A DNA stretch of 64,000 nt from Cellulomonas xiejunii (GTDB lineage Bacteria; Actinomycetota; Actinomycetes; Actinomycetales; Cellulomonadaceae): contig NZ_CP101987.1 in the NCBI RefSeq assembly GCF_024508315.1, forward strand, positions 620,001-684,000. Reading direction: 5' to 3'. The notes below the pieces were generated by a model. It had not been told where the DNA came from, searched no databases, and worked only from the letters and a program-made list of their open reading frames with translations. This document shows, in pieces, positions 46,313-55,611 of this stretch (the stretch's first letter is position 1; each line of letters opens with the position of its first letter). A program made the position numbers and the translations under genes.

Positions 46313-47803
46313 ATGGACGAGACGCGCGACCCCCACGACGGCACGCCCGTCGACGGCACGACCGACGGGCGCACGACCGACGGGCGCACGACCGACGGGC
46401 GCACGACCGACGGGCGCACGACCGACGACGCGGCGAGCGACGCTGCCGTGGCCCGCGTGCGTGCCGCCGACCCGGCTGCCGGTGCCGTCCCCGACGGCGC
46501 CCGGCTGCGCGCGCGGCTCGCCGACGCGACGGGCGCACCTCTCGCGGCGGGCACGCCGGTGGCCGAGCCGGTCGACGACGAGCTCGCCGCGGCGCGAGCG
46601 CGGCGCCGACCGGCCGCACGGTGGCTCCAGGTCGCCGCGGTCGCGGCCGGGGTCGCGCTCGTCGGCGGCGGTGGTTACGCCGTCGGCGCCTCGGGTACCC
46701 AGGACCCGGCCGCGCCGCCCATCGCCCTGCAGGGTGCGGACGGCACGGGTCCCGGTGCCGGGCAGGAGATGGCGGCGGCCGACTCGCGCAGCATGGTGGC
46801 ACCGGGGTGGTTCGGTGGCCGCACGGTGTTCAGCGGCAGCGGGCTCGACGGGGCGGCCGGCTCCGGCCGGGCGTGGGCGTTCGACGCGACGTCCGCGGCG
46901 ACGGCCGGGACGGCGGCGCGTGTCGCCGAGGTGCTCGGCGTGCCCGGTGAGCCGCGCCAGGAGTGGGGTCAGTGGGTCGTCGGGACCAACGACGGCCTGT
47001 CCGCCACCGTGCAGGTCGGCGTCGACGGGCAGGCGAGCATGTGGTTCTACGACCGGGCGTGGGACCCGTCGGTGTGCACGAGCGGCACGGGGGCGGCCGA
47101 CCAGGGCACGATCGAGCCGGACGTCGCCGTGGAGCCGGTGCCCGCCCCCGACGCGCCCGGGGAGCCTGCACCTGCGGATCCCAGCGTCTGCGACCCGTCC
47201 TCCACCCCCACGGGGGACGCCGCCGTCGCGAAGGCGCGCGACCTGATGGGTCGCCTGGGCGTCGACACCGCGGGGTACGAGCTCACGGTCGCCGACGACA
47301 CCGGGGTGCCGGGGCTCGTGAGCGTCACGGGCGCCCAAGTGGTCGACGGCACGCAGACCGGCCTCGGCTGGTCCGTGCAGCTTGCGGGCACCGGGGTGCA
47401 GTCCGTGTCGGGCCCCCTCGCGACCCTCGTCGAGCTCGGCACGTACGACCACATCAGCGCGGACGAGGCGGTCGAGCGGCTCAACGACCCGCGGTTCGGG
47501 GCGTCGTACGGCGGCATGATGCCGCTGGCGAGGGCCGCCGGCGCCGCCGCCGACGACGCCGTGACGATGGAGGAGCAGCCAGTCGACGAGCCGACGGTGC
47601 CGCCCGTCCCGGCACCCGGGGACCCGGTCGCGTGGCCCGTGCAGGACGTCACGATCACGGGCGCGCGTCTCGGCGTCACGCTGCTGACGACGCCCACGGG
47701 CGCCACCCTGCTCGTGCCGGCGTGGGAGCTCACGGACGCGGACGGCGGCACGTGGAGCGTGATCGCCGTGGTGGAGGACCAGCTCGACCTCGACCCGGCC
47801 TGA
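46313..47803 (+). CDS. membrane protein, putative sigma-factor partner
   Basis: 496 residues. The N-terminus has four TDGRT repeats, then ARVRAADPAAGAVPDGARLR, similar to the cytoplasmic part of sigma-linked membrane proteins. One membrane helix (WLQVAAVAAGVALVGGGGYA, about 103-122), then a large outside domain (GSGRAWAFDATSAATA, AKARDLMGRLGVDTAGYEL) and a Pro linker. No zinc ZAS motif, so it is not a classic anti-sigma factor. GGAGG lies 6 bases before the ATG. It follows the sigma gene by 116 bases. Confidence 0.75.
   Translation: MDETRDPHDGTPVDGTTDGRTTDGRTTDGRTTDGRTTDDAASDAAVARVRAADPAAGAVPDGARLRARLADATGAPLAAGTPVAEPVDDELAAARARRRPAARWLQVAAVAAGVALVGGGGYAVGASGTQDPAAPPIALQGADGTGPGAGQEMAAADSRSMVAPGWFGGRTVFSGSGLDGAAGSGRAWAFDATSAATAGTAARVAEVLGVPGEPRQEWGQWVVGTNDGLSATVQVGVDGQASMWFYDRAWDPSVCTSGTGAADQGTIEPDVAVEPVPAPDAPGEPAPADPSVCDPSSTPTGDAAVAKARDLMGRLGVDTAGYELTVADDTGVPGLVSVTGAQVVDGTQTGLGWSVQLAGTGVQSVSGPLATLVELGTYDHISADEAVERLNDPRFGASYGGMMPLARAAGAAADDAVTMEEQPVDEPTVPPVPAPGDPVAWPVQDVTITGARLGVTLLTTPTGATLLVPAWELTDADGGTWSVIAVVEDQLDLDPA
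46361..46420. repeat. 15-bp tandem repeat
   Basis: Four exact copies of ACCGACGGGCGCACG encoding TDGRT near the N-terminus of the putative sigma partner. Confidence 0.9.
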
Positions 47804-47853
47804 CGTCCGGGTTGCACAGGACAGCGAGTCGCAGGGGCTCGCGCACAGGCGTG

Positions 47854-47883
47854 GCCGGGTGGTGCTGGAGGGCGCCACCCGGC
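47854..47883. terminator. hairpin after the sigma partner gene
   Basis: GCCGGGTGG / CCACCCGGC arms, extendable to 12 pairs with one wobble, 50 bases past the stop. Confidence 0.65.
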
Positions 47884-47931
47884 TTCGCACGTCACGGACG
47901 CACCTGCGGGACCCGTGTGGGCGGATGTCGG

Positions 47932-47937
47932 TAGCGT
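47932..47937 (+). promoter_or_regulatory. leaderless -10 (TAGCGT)
   Basis: TAGCGT is followed by 6 bases and the ATG at 47944. Confidence 0.6.
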
Positions 47938-47943
47938 GCCCCC

Positions 47944-48918
47944 ATGACCGCCACCGCCGGCCCCGCCGGGCGTCTGCTGCTGCTCGACTCCGCGTCCCTG
48001 TACTTCCGGGCGTTCTTCGGGGTGCCGGAGTCCGTGCGCGCGCCCGACGGCACACCCGTCAACGCGGTGCGCGGGCTGCTCGAGATGATCGCCCGGCTCG
48101 TCGCCGACCGGCACCCCACGCGCCTCGTCGCGTGCTGGGACGAGGACTGGCGTCCTGCGTTCCGCGTCGAGGCCGTGCCGTCGTACAAGGCTCACCGGGT
48201 CGCGCGTGAGGTCCCCGGCACGACAGGCGAGGAGGAGGTCCCCGACGCGCTGAGCGCGCAGGTGCCGGTCATCGTCGAGGTGCTCGCCGCCCTCGGCATC
48301 GCGCGCGTGGGAGCGCCGGGGTACGAGGCGGACGACGTCATCGGCACGCTGGTCGCGCGGGAGGCTGCGCGTCCGGCGGGTACGCGCGCTGCCGTCGACG
48401 TCGTGACCGGCGACCGGGACCTGTTCCAGCTGGTCGACGACGACGTGCCGGTGCGCGTCCTGTACCCCGTCAAGGGGGTGAAGGAGATGCTGGTCGTCGA
48501 CCAGGGCGTCCTCGTGGAGCGCTACGCGGTACCCACCGGGCGCGCGTACGCCGACATGGCGGTCCTGCGCGGGGACCCGAGCGACGGCCTGCCCGGCGTG
48601 CCGGGCATCGGGGAGAAGACCGCGGCGGCACTGCTGCGACGGTACGGCTCGCTCGAGGGCGTCCTGGCGGCGCGCGACGCGGGTGACAAGGGACTGACCG
48701 CCACGCAGCGCACCCGCCTGACCGAGGCGGCCGACTACCTGGCGGTCGCGCCCCGGGTCGTCACCGTCGCGCCCGACGCCCCGGTCACGGACGTGGACGA
48801 CCGGCTGCCCACCGTGCCGGCGGACCCCGACGCGCTCGTCGCCCTGGCGGAGCGCTGGGGCCTGTCCTCGAGCGTCCGGCGGATCGTCGACGTGCTCACC
48901 GACGCCGCCGACGGGTGA
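47944..48918 (+). CDS. 5'-3' exonuclease (FEN-like, Pol I N-domain homologue)
   Basis: 324 residues. Flap-endonuclease fold without polymerase: LLLLDSASLYFRAFFGV, VPSYKAHR, GYEADDVIGTLVA, VVTGDRDLFQLVDDD (metal acids), and the helix-3-turn-helix DGLPGVPGIGEKTAAALLRR. Processes RNA primers or repair flaps. Common in actinobacteria as a second copy besides Pol I. Confidence 0.92.
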   Translation: MTATAGPAGRLLLLDSASLYFRAFFGVPESVRAPDGTPVNAVRGLLEMIARLVADRHPTRLVACWDEDWRPAFRVEAVPSYKAHRVAREVPGTTGEEEVPDALSAQVPVIVEVLAALGIARVGAPGYEADDVIGTLVAREAARPAGTRAAVDVVTGDRDLFQLVDDDVPVRVLYPVKGVKEMLVVDQGVLVERYAVPTGRAYADMAVLRGDPSDGLPGVPGIGEKTAAALLRRYGSLEGVLAARDAGDKGLTATQRTRLTEAADYLAVAPRVVTVAPDAPVTDVDDRLPTVPADPDALVALAERWGLSSSVRRIVDVLTDAADG

Positions 48919-48936
48919 GGCTGACCCGCAGGCCGC

Positions 48937-49470
48937 TCAGCCGGCGGCAGGCGCGTCGAGCACCCACACGTTCGACCCCGCGGCGCGCCAGCCGTCGTCC
49001 GTGTCGGGTGCGGGGGCCTCGTCCGCGCCCAGACGGACGCGGGCGCCGTCCGCGCCGGACAGCGTGACGACCGCCTTCGTCGAGGGCGCGACGCACGCGA
49101 CCCGGGGGACGTCACCGTCGGGCACGGCGACGAGGCACAGGTCGCCGTCCCACCGCAGCGCCGCGAAGTGCTGGCCGGCCTCGGTACGCACCGCGAAGCG
49201 CGCGCTCGTCGGGTCGATGCCCGTCTCGTCGACGACCGACTCGGCCACCTCGTCGGTCGGCTCCCCCTGACGCGTCAGGAGATCGACGGTCATCTGGTCG
49301 GCCGCTGCCCCCTCGGAGTCGCGGACCGCGAGCAGCCACACCACGCCCGCGACGACCAGGGCCGCGGCGACGACGAGCACGACGGCCCCCCGCCCGCGAC
49401 GCGGAGGGGCCGGCTCGCCCGGGAACTGCTCGTCCAGGTCGAACATGCCGGTGTCGTCGAACGTCGTCAC
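48937..49470 (-). CDS. single-pass membrane protein, unknown function
   Basis: 177 residues. Short acidic cytoplasmic lead, one membrane helix (GAVVLVVAAALVVAGVVWLL, about 28-48), then an outside domain (SARFAVRTEAGQHFAALRWD, GDLCLVAVPDG, RVACVAPS) with two Cys that may form a disulfide. No family recognised. The GTG at 49470 follows GATACT by 6 bases. Convergent with the exonuclease gene. Confidence 0.75.
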   Translation of the reverse strand: MTTFDDTGMFDLDEQFPGEPAPPRRGRGAVVLVVAAALVVAGVVWLLAVRDSEGAAADQMTVDLLTRQGEPTDEVAESVVDETGIDPTSARFAVRTEAGQHFAALRWDGDLCLVAVPDGDVPRVACVAPSTKAVVTLSGADGARVRLGADEAPAPDTDDGWRAAGSNVWVLDAPAAG

Positions 49471-49476
49471 GGGACC

Positions 49477-49482
49477 AGTATC
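49477..49482 (-). promoter_or_regulatory. leaderless -10 (GATACT)
   Basis: GATACT on the minus strand, 6 bases before the GTG at 49470. Confidence 0.5.
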
Positions 49483-49543
49483 GGCACGTTCCGGGTCCGG
49501 GGTGAGCCGACGCGCGGCGTCCGCGCCACGTCCCGCCGACGTG

Positions 49544-49593
49544 CACGGGCCCCGGCTGCCTCCGGGGGGACGGTGAGGCGGCCGGGGCCCGTG
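49544..49593. terminator. hairpin after the DUF3806 gene
   Basis: CACGGGCCCCGGC / GCCGGGGCCCGTG, 13-base arms with a 24-base loop, just past the stop on the minus strand. Confidence 0.75.
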
Positions 49594-49605
49594 GGTCGCA
49601 GGGCG

Positions 49606-50619
49606 TCAGTCGTCGGCCGCGCCGGGTCCCCGCGCGATGCCGTGGACGACCGTCTCGAGGTGCCGGAGGAACCACCCGGGGGTGGCGTCGTCCCATGCCT
49701 GGGCGACGGCCGCGATCGGGTACACCAGGACCTCCGGGTCCTCCCGGGCGAGGACGATCTCGGTGCCGTAGCGGTCGGAGCACGTGGCCCAGCCGAGGTC
49801 GTCGACCTCCGCGCACACGAGATCGCCGAGGGCGACGCCGAAGACGTCCGCCAGGGGGCGCACGTCGGGCCGGTCGTCCGCCTGCGTCCACTGCGCGTGG
49901 ACGCGGTCGAAGAGCGCGCTGACGGCCGCTGCGTCGCAGGGGCCGGGGCACAGCCCGGTGACCAGGGCCCGCTGCTGACCCAGGAAGAGGCGCTCGGCGG
50001 GGTTGAGCTCGTCGATGCGGTGGCGGGTGTCCGAGAGGGCAGCCGCGACGGGACCGGGCTCGTACGCGGGTGGCGCGGCGGGCGGTGTGGTGGGGATCGC
50101 GGCCGTCGCGTCCCGGGCGTCGGCGTCCTCGGACGGCGGCCGGGTGTCGTCGGTGACCTCGGGGGCGTCGTCGTCGGGGGCGTCGTCGTCGGTGACCTCG
50201 TCGTCGGCGTCCTCGTCGAGGGCTGCGTCGGCGTCCGGCTCGTCGGTGTCATCCGCTGCCGGCTCGTCCGTGGCCGGCTCGTCCAGGGCTGGCTCGCTCG
50301 CTGCCGCGTCGTCCGTGGCCGGCTCGTCCTGCGCCGGCTCGTCCTCGTCCTCGTCGTCCGTGGCCGGCTCGTCCTCGTCCGCGTCGTCCTGGTCCGCGTC
50401 GTCCGCGTCGCCCTCCTGCTCGGGCTCGCCCGGCTCCAGGTCGCCGTCCGGCACGTCCGCGAGGTGCTCGACGACGCGCAGGAGCGCCACCTCGTCCGGC
50501 GTGCTGCCCTCGGCCACGGCGTCGTCCTGCGCCTCCGCGGGCACCGGCCCGTCGGTCGGTCCGTGGGGTGTGGGCAGCACGGATCCGCTCCCTTGCGGCG
50601 TCCGTCGGTCCAGTCCCAT
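49606..50619 (-). CDS. DUF3806 domain protein with acidic linker
   Basis: 337 residues. N-terminal 50 residues polar; residues 60-165 are an extremely acidic, repetitive Asp/Glu/Ala/Pro region. The C-terminal DUF3806 domain (about 190-335) has LFDRVHAQW, ADVFGVALGDLVCAEVDDLG, WATCSDRYGTEIVLAREDPE and WDDATPGWFLRHLETVV. It is related in pattern to the protein at 40197-41534. Function of DUF3806 is unknown. The ATG at 50619 is chosen; one eight codons earlier is possible. Confidence 0.8.
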   Translation of the reverse strand: MGLDRRTPQGSGSVLPTPHGPTDGPVPAEAQDDAVAEGSTPDEVALLRVVEHLADVPDGDLEPGEPEQEGDADDADQDDADEDEPATDDEDEDEPAQDEPATDDAAASEPALDEPATDEPAADDTDEPDADAALDEDADDEVTDDDAPDDDAPEVTDDTRPPSEDADARDATAAIPTTPPAAPPAYEPGPVAAALSDTRHRIDELNPAERLFLGQQRALVTGLCPGPCDAAAVSALFDRVHAQWTQADDRPDVRPLADVFGVALGDLVCAEVDDLGWATCSDRYGTEIVLAREDPEVLVYPIAAVAQAWDDATPGWFLRHLETVVHGIARGPGAADD

Positions 50620-50660
50620 GCGGCACCATCGGCGCTCGGGCACGTGTCCTTGACATGTCG

Positions 50661-50702
50661 GAGCGGGCGTCGCCCGGACGGACCTCCGGGCGACGCCCGC
50701 TC
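50661..50702. terminator. very strong hairpin after the S8 protease
   Basis: GAGCGGGCGTCGCCCGGA / TCCGGGCGACGCCCGCTC, 18-base perfect arms with a 6-base loop, 19 bases past the stop on the minus strand. Confidence 0.9.
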
Positions 50703-50720
50703 GACGCGGGACGGGTGACG

Positions 50721-53700
50721 TCAGCCGATGCGGATGACGTGCGCCGTCCCGGTCGGCAGGTACCCGCCGTCACCCGCGTAGAGCGCCGTGACGACGCCCG
50801 ACGTCCGGATGGCCGGCAGCTTCACGGTGGCCGCGCCGTCGACCAACCGGAAGGTGCCCACGGGCCGCAGGCCGAGCAGCACGGTGACGCGACCGGTGGC
50901 TGCCGGTGCGCCCTCGCCGCCGCCCACGCGGACGGTGACGGTGGGCGTGCTGCCCCGCGGCACGGTCCACGTCGGGGTCTCGAGCGTCACCTGCGACTGA
51001 CCCGGGACGACCCGCACCTGAGCGGTGCCCTCCGACCGTGCGACGTCGGTGGTGCCCTCGAACACCGCCACGAGCCGACGGGTGCCGGTCGCCAGGGTGC
51101 GCGGCAGCTCGACGGACGCGGTGCCCGTGAGCCCGTCGACCGTCACCTCGGCGGTCGCGAGCACCTTGCCGCGCTCGCGGATCGTCACGGTCCCCGAGGG
51201 CGCCCAGCTCTTCCCCTTCACCGTGACGGTCGCCGTCGCCGGCTGCCCGTACCGGACGACTGCCGGTGTGACGCGCAGCGTCGTGGTCGACGTCGACGCC
51301 GCGATCACCGTCTCGACCACGTCGGACGTCGACGGTGCGTACCGCGGGGTGTCCGGCGTGTACTGCGCGCGGAGCCGGTGCGTGCCGGCACCCAGCGTCG
51401 TGGTGCTCCAGACGCCCGCGCCGTCGACGACCTCGGTGGTGCCGAGCTCCGTGTCGCCGTCGAACAGCGTGAACGTCCCGGTGGCCTCCGCCGGCGTGAC
51501 CGACATCTGGAGCAGCGTCTCCTCGCCGGCGGTCCCGGCCGACTCGACGTCGAGCGTCGTGGTCGTCCCGATGGCCTCGGGCACGTCCACCCCGACGACC
51601 TGGGCGCGGTCGCCCGTGGCGTTGAGGTGGTGCAGCACGAGGATGTCCGCGTCCGCGGCGCCCGGGCCGCCGTGCACCTCGACGGTGGCACCGTCGAACG
51701 CCTGCGACACGAAGTCGGCGTTGAGGTTCTGCTCGAACCACAGCGGCGGGTTGTAGGGGTCGACCGTGAACTCGACCTCGTCCACGATGCCGTCGGCCGG
51801 GAACGCGTACGTGCTGCGCATCTGCGCGGTGACGCCCACCGTGGTGCCCGGCTCGATGCCCAGCGCCGAGAGCGGGACGGGGACGACGACCGTGCTGTTG
51901 TCGAACGCGCCCATCTCGATCTCGCCCGCGTAGGGGTAGAGCAGCTCGGGCCCGGTGATCAGGTCGCCCGTCTCCCAGTCGTAGGTCTCCACGACCGAGT
52001 AGTCGGTGTCGACGAGCTTGCTCGCGATCGAGACGACGTCGGTCTCGCCGTCGCCGTCGGTGTCGAGCAGGACCCATGGCGTCAGCGCGTGCCCGAGGAC
52101 CGCCCAGTCGGCGTCGGTCGCGATGCCGACCCCGAGGTAGCCGTCGACGGCGGGGTCGCCGCCGGCCGCGGCGACCGCGGGCGCGGTCGACGCCCACCCG
52201 GCGTGCCGGATGTCACCGGCCGCGATCGTCGAGCGCGACGTCTGGGCGTTCGCCGGCAACGCCTCCAGGCGCGGGGAGTCCGCGCCGTGCACCAGCGGGC
52301 TGGCCAGGCCGTACCAGCCGGAGGCCGGGGTGTCGCGCCCGCTGAAGACGAGCTCGGCGGTGCCGGCGGCCGGGTCGGGGAACGTGACGTCCGCGGCCTC
52401 GATGTCGGTCGTGGGCCGGGGCGTGCCCTGCACCGGCAGGCGCCACTGGGTGTCGCCCGACGTGAGGACGAGCCGGCCGGACACCTGGGACACGTACTCG
52501 CGCAGCGTGCCGGAGATCTGCTCCTCCTGCTGCGTCGGGTCGATGTCACGGGCGACGGTGGCCGGGTCGGCCGTGAACGTCAGCGTGACGATGCCGGTAC
52601 CGCCCGCGGGCACCCGCAGGCTCGCGGGCGCCGCCGTGATGGTCGCGTCGCCGGACGTCGTGCTCGACGTGACCTGCGTGCTGTAGGTGCGGGCGGTCGA
52701 GCCGAGGTTCTGCACGGTGACGGCCTTGCGGATCGTCACGGGCTTGTCGGCGAGCGGCACGACGCCGAAGCTCACGGACGTCTGCTGCGGCTGCTCGGCG
52801 TTGTAGAGCAGCGTCTCGTTGGTGACCGCTGCGAGCGCGTCGACCCGCCCCGAGCCGACGCGTGCCGGTCCGTAGAACAGGTCACCACCGGGCTCGGTGG
52901 CGACGTCGTGCGTCGCGGTGTTGATGATGGCGGCCTTGATCTGCGCGGCCGTCCAGCCCGGGTGCGCCTCGCGGACGAGGGCGGCGATGCCGGCGACGTG
53001 CGGCGACGCCATGGAGGTGCCGTTGCTCGACGAGGCTCCGGTACCCGTGCCGACGTTCGCGGACACGATCTGCTGTCCCGGTGCCGCCACGTCGGGCTTG
53101 CCCCAGCCGAGGGAGCCGTGCGCGCCACGGGACGACGACGGGCTGAGCGTGTCCGCCGCGACGTCCTGCCGCGTGCTGAGGGCCAGCCCGGGGTCGATGC
53201 GCGCGACGAGCGTGCCGGCCTCGATCTCGGGCAGCAGCGCGTCGGTGGTGGCCGCCGTCATCTGGAAGCCCGGGATGGCCGTGTTGCCGGCGATGCCGGC
53301 GGCGAAGACCGGGAGCTCGGTCGGCAGGAGCACGCCGACCGCACCGGCGGCCGTCGCGTTGTTGAAGCGCAGGCCCGAGCCGCACGCGCGGGTCGCGTCG
53401 TCGTCGTCCCACCACAGGTAGGCGATCTTGCCGGCGACGGCTGCGGCCTGCTCGGCCGTGAACGCGGTGCACCCGTCGAACCGCGCACCGACGTACGCGA
53501 CCGGGGCCGTGACGTCCTCGCCGGCGTAGCTGACGGAGTTCTGACCGGCGTGCTGCCCGACGAGGCCGGTGTCGGACGCCTCGACGACCTCCATCGCGTC
53601 GAACGCCAGGTCCTTGCCGACCGACCACGCGACCGTCAGGCCTGCGGCGCCGTTGCCGGGCGAACCGCCGATGTCCTCGACGTCGCCCTCGTTGCCGGCG

Positions 53701-54845
53701 GACAGCACGACGGTCGTGCCGAGCGCGGTGAGCTCGGCCACCTGCGCCGACTCGGGGTCGTCGGCGGGTGCGCCGGCCGCCCCGAGGGAGAGGTTGAGCA
53801 CGTCGATCCGGTCGTCGTACGCGCCGTCGCCGTTCGGGTCGGCCGCCCAGTCCAGCGCGAGCGACGTGAGGTCGGTCGAGCCGGCGACGTCACCGAAGAC
53901 CTTGAGGGCGTACAGCCCGGCCTCGGGGGCCGTACCGGGCCCGACGGGCCAGTCGAGCACGGACGCGAGCGCGGTGTAGTCGCCGTCGAAGGTCTCGCCG
54001 TCCGGGGTGATGCCGTACCCGGCCGCGGTGCCGGCGACGTGCGTGCCGTGCCCGTGCACGTCGATGGGGTTCTGGTCGGGCGCGGGGACGCGCTGCGCGG
54101 CCTCGCCGCCCGCGTCGTAGTCCCGCCCGGCGAAGTCGTAGCCGCCGAGGTACTTGGTGGGGTCGAACGCGTCGGCCGGGACCGGGCCGGTGCCGTCCGC
54201 GCCGTACGCGGCCTCGTACGCCTCGACCGTGCCGGGGCCGCCGAAGTCGGCGTGCGTGTAGTCGATGCCGGTGTCGATGATGCCGACGGTGACGTCGGTC
54301 CCCAGGACCCCGGTGCTCTGCCACGTCGCGAGGGCCTTCGTGAACTCGACCTGCGCGGCGTTGTCGAGGGTGCGCTCGGCGACCAGGCGCACGGAGCGCA
54401 CGTCGGGGTCGTCGGCGAGCGCGCGCACCTGCGCGGCGTCTCCGAGCACGAGGGCACCGGACACGAGGTTGGTCGTCGTCGCGAGCCGCTGCGGCTCGCT
54501 GGTCGCGGCCTGCACGGTGCTCGGCGACGCCTCGGCCGGGACGACGTCCTCGGCCGTGGCCTGGGTGACGGCGGCCGCTGCGCGCACCTGCGCGGGGCTC
54601 CCGCCGTCGGCGGCGACCTCGACGCCGGACGGGGTGGTCAGCTCGACGAAGGCGGTGACGTGCCCGTCGGCCTCGGCGAGCGCGTCGCCGACGCCCTCGA
54701 CCCGGTCGATCGTGACGTCACCCGCGACGGCGAGGCCGGACAGGTCGTCGGGTGGTGGCGCCGCCGTGGCTGCGGGTGCGCCCAGCAGGGCACCGGCGAG
54801 GACGACGGAAACGGCTGTCAGCGCGGAGATCGGACGACGTGGCAT
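50721..54845 (-). CDS. secreted S8 family subtilisin-like protease
   Basis: 1374 residues. Signal peptide at about 1-28 (AVSVVLAGALLGAPAATAA), inhibitor-like propeptide, then the S8 domain: Asp near 193 in IIDTGIDYTHADFG, His near 264 in DVHGHGTHVAGT, Ser near 610 in NGTSMASPHVAG. A protease-associated domain is inserted between His and Ser. The C-terminal 700 residues hold Fn3-like and big Ig-like repeats (TTTLRVTPAVVRYGQPATAT). Probably an extracellular degradative protease. No sortase anchor at the end. Confidence 0.94.
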   Translation of the reverse strand: MPRRPISALTAVSVVLAGALLGAPAATAAPPPDDLSGLAVAGDVTIDRVEGVGDALAEADGHVTAFVELTTPSGVEVAADGGSPAQVRAAAAVTQATAEDVVPAEASPSTVQAATSEPQRLATTTNLVSGALVLGDAAQVRALADDPDVRSVRLVAERTLDNAAQVEFTKALATWQSTGVLGTDVTVGIIDTGIDYTHADFGGPGTVEAYEAAYGADGTGPVPADAFDPTKYLGGYDFAGRDYDAGGEAAQRVPAPDQNPIDVHGHGTHVAGTAAGYGITPDGETFDGDYTALASVLDWPVGPGTAPEAGLYALKVFGDVAGSTDLTSLALDWAADPNGDGAYDDRIDVLNLSLGAAGAPADDPESAQVAELTALGTTVVLSAGNEGDVEDIGGSPGNGAAGLTVAWSVGKDLAFDAMEVVEASDTGLVGQHAGQNSVSYAGEDVTAPVAYVGARFDGCTAFTAEQAAAVAGKIAYLWWDDDDATRACGSGLRFNNATAAGAVGVLLPTELPVFAAGIAGNTAIPGFQMTAATTDALLPEIEAGTLVARIDPGLALSTRQDVAADTLSPSSSRGAHGSLGWGKPDVAAPGQQIVSANVGTGTGASSSNGTSMASPHVAGIAALVREAHPGWTAAQIKAAIINTATHDVATEPGGDLFYGPARVGSGRVDALAAVTNETLLYNAEQPQQTSVSFGVVPLADKPVTIRKAVTVQNLGSTARTYSTQVTSSTTSGDATITAAPASLRVPAGGTGIVTLTFTADPATVARDIDPTQQEEQISGTLREYVSQVSGRLVLTSGDTQWRLPVQGTPRPTTDIEAADVTFPDPAAGTAELVFSGRDTPASGWYGLASPLVHGADSPRLEALPANAQTSRSTIAAGDIRHAGWASTAPAVAAAGGDPAVDGYLGVGIATDADWAVLGHALTPWVLLDTDGDGETDVVSIASKLVDTDYSVVETYDWETGDLITGPELLYPYAGEIEMGAFDNSTVVVPVPLSALGIEPGTTVGVTAQMRSTYAFPADGIVDEVEFTVDPYNPPLWFEQNLNADFVSQAFDGATVEVHGGPGAADADILVLHHLNATGDRAQVVGVDVPEAIGTTTTLDVESAGTAGEETLLQMSVTPAEATGTFTLFDGDTELGTTEVVDGAGVWSTTTLGAGTHRLRAQYTPDTPRYAPSTSDVVETVIAASTSTTTLRVTPAVVRYGQPATATVTVKGKSWAPSGTVTIRERGKVLATAEVTVDGLTGTASVELPRTLATGTRRLVAVFEGTTDVARSEGTAQVRVVPGQSQVTLETPTWTVPRGSTPTVTVRVGGGEGAPAATGRVTVLLGLRPVGTFRLVDGAATVKLPAIRTSGVVTALYAGDGGYLPTGTAHVIRIG

Positions 54846-54855
54846 GCGGTCTCAT

Positions 54856-54974
54856 CCCGGGGGTCGGACGAAGTGGTGCGGGCAGGCGTCACGACGGCGG
54901 ACCCCCGGGACGTCATACCCGGGTGTGGCTGCTGTCACAGCCCGGGCACGGGGTGCACGCTACTGACCAGTAGC
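54856..54974. promoter_or_regulatory. inverted repeats upstream of the S8 protease
   Basis: Two palindromic elements: CCCGGGGGT / ACCCCCGGG arms at 54856-54864 and 54901-54909, and GCTACT-GACC-AGTAGC at 54959-54974. They may be operators or leader hairpins of the protease gene. TATGAC between them is a possible -10. Confidence 0.35.
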
Positions 54975-55055
54975 CGATTCGTCACGTCATCTCCACAAAA
55001 TCCGCCTCGCACGCTTCGCCCGGTTCAGCGGCGGGGGCCGTGGGGCGGTCCGTGG

Positions 55056-55484
55056 TCAGCGTGGGACGAGCGTCTCCACGCCGTGCGGCGGGGTGGGGAC
55101 GGACGTGCGTGGCGTCGCCTCGGCGGCCCCGGTGCGCTCGGCGATGACGCGGGCGGTGACGATCGGGATCGACCCCGTCCGTGGGACGTCCGCCGCGGCC
55201 GGCGCTGCCGTGAACCGCGGCTTGCGGCCGGGTCGACCCCGGAACCGGCGGGCCTCGATGCCCTCGAGGGTCGACGCGCGCCACACGGCGCCACCGTTGA
55301 GCCGCCCGTCGGGCTGCGGGAGCCACGCCACCTTGCGGGAGAGCCAGACGCGGATCGTGGCGTGCTCGACGTCGAGGCGCCGCGCGAGCCGCGCGATGTC
55401 GTAGAGGTCGTCGAGGCCGGTGGGGGGAGCGGGGGTCGAGGGGACGGTGCCGACCGGGTCGGGCCGCACGTCGTCTGCAGGCAC
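55056..55484 (-). CDS. small HTH (MerR/AlpA-like) DNA-binding protein
   Basis: 142 residues. Winged-helix-like segment LYDIARLARRLDVEHATIRV, WLSRKVAWLPQPDGRLNGGA, VWRASTLEGIEA is typical of HTH_17/AlpA or MerR-type DNA binding. The C-terminal half is basic and Pro-rich (RRFRGRPGRKPRF), without an effector domain. The GTG at 55484 follows TACCCT by 6 bases. Divergent from the VanY-type gene. Confidence 0.78.
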   Translation of the reverse strand: MPADDVRPDPVGTVPSTPAPPTGLDDLYDIARLARRLDVEHATIRVWLSRKVAWLPQPDGRLNGGAVWRASTLEGIEARRFRGRPGRKPRFTAAPAAADVPRTGSIPIVTARVIAERTGAAEATPRTSVPTPPHGVETLVPR

Positions 55485-55490
55485 GGGCCA

Positions 55491-55496
55491 AGGGTA
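55491..55496 (-). promoter_or_regulatory. leaderless -10 (TACCCT)
   Basis: TACCCT on the minus strand, 6 bases before the GTG at 55484. Confidence 0.6.
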
Positions 55497-55598
55497 GGCG
55501 ACTCGGGACGCGATTGTGTGACGGCTGGGTAACAGGATGTGCACAACATCTTCGCGCGCTCGAGGCCTCAAGTGGTCTGGACGTCCGTCCGAGACACT

Positions 55599-55604
55599 TA
55601 ACGT
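55599..55604 (+). promoter_or_regulatory. leaderless -10 (TAACGT)
   Basis: TAACGT is followed by 7 bases and the GTG at 55612. Confidence 0.55.
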
Positions 55605-55611
55605 GTTTCGC

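Noticed and set aside
50640-50660. TTGACA near 50650 as a promoter
   Set aside because: It sits between two minus-strand genes, with the terminator hairpin next to it and no plus-strand gene or -10 element following.
50568-55532. Over 1600-codon plus-strand open frame across the S8 protease
   Set aside because: Antisense shadow; the minus-strand protease has a signal peptide, catalytic triad and terminator.
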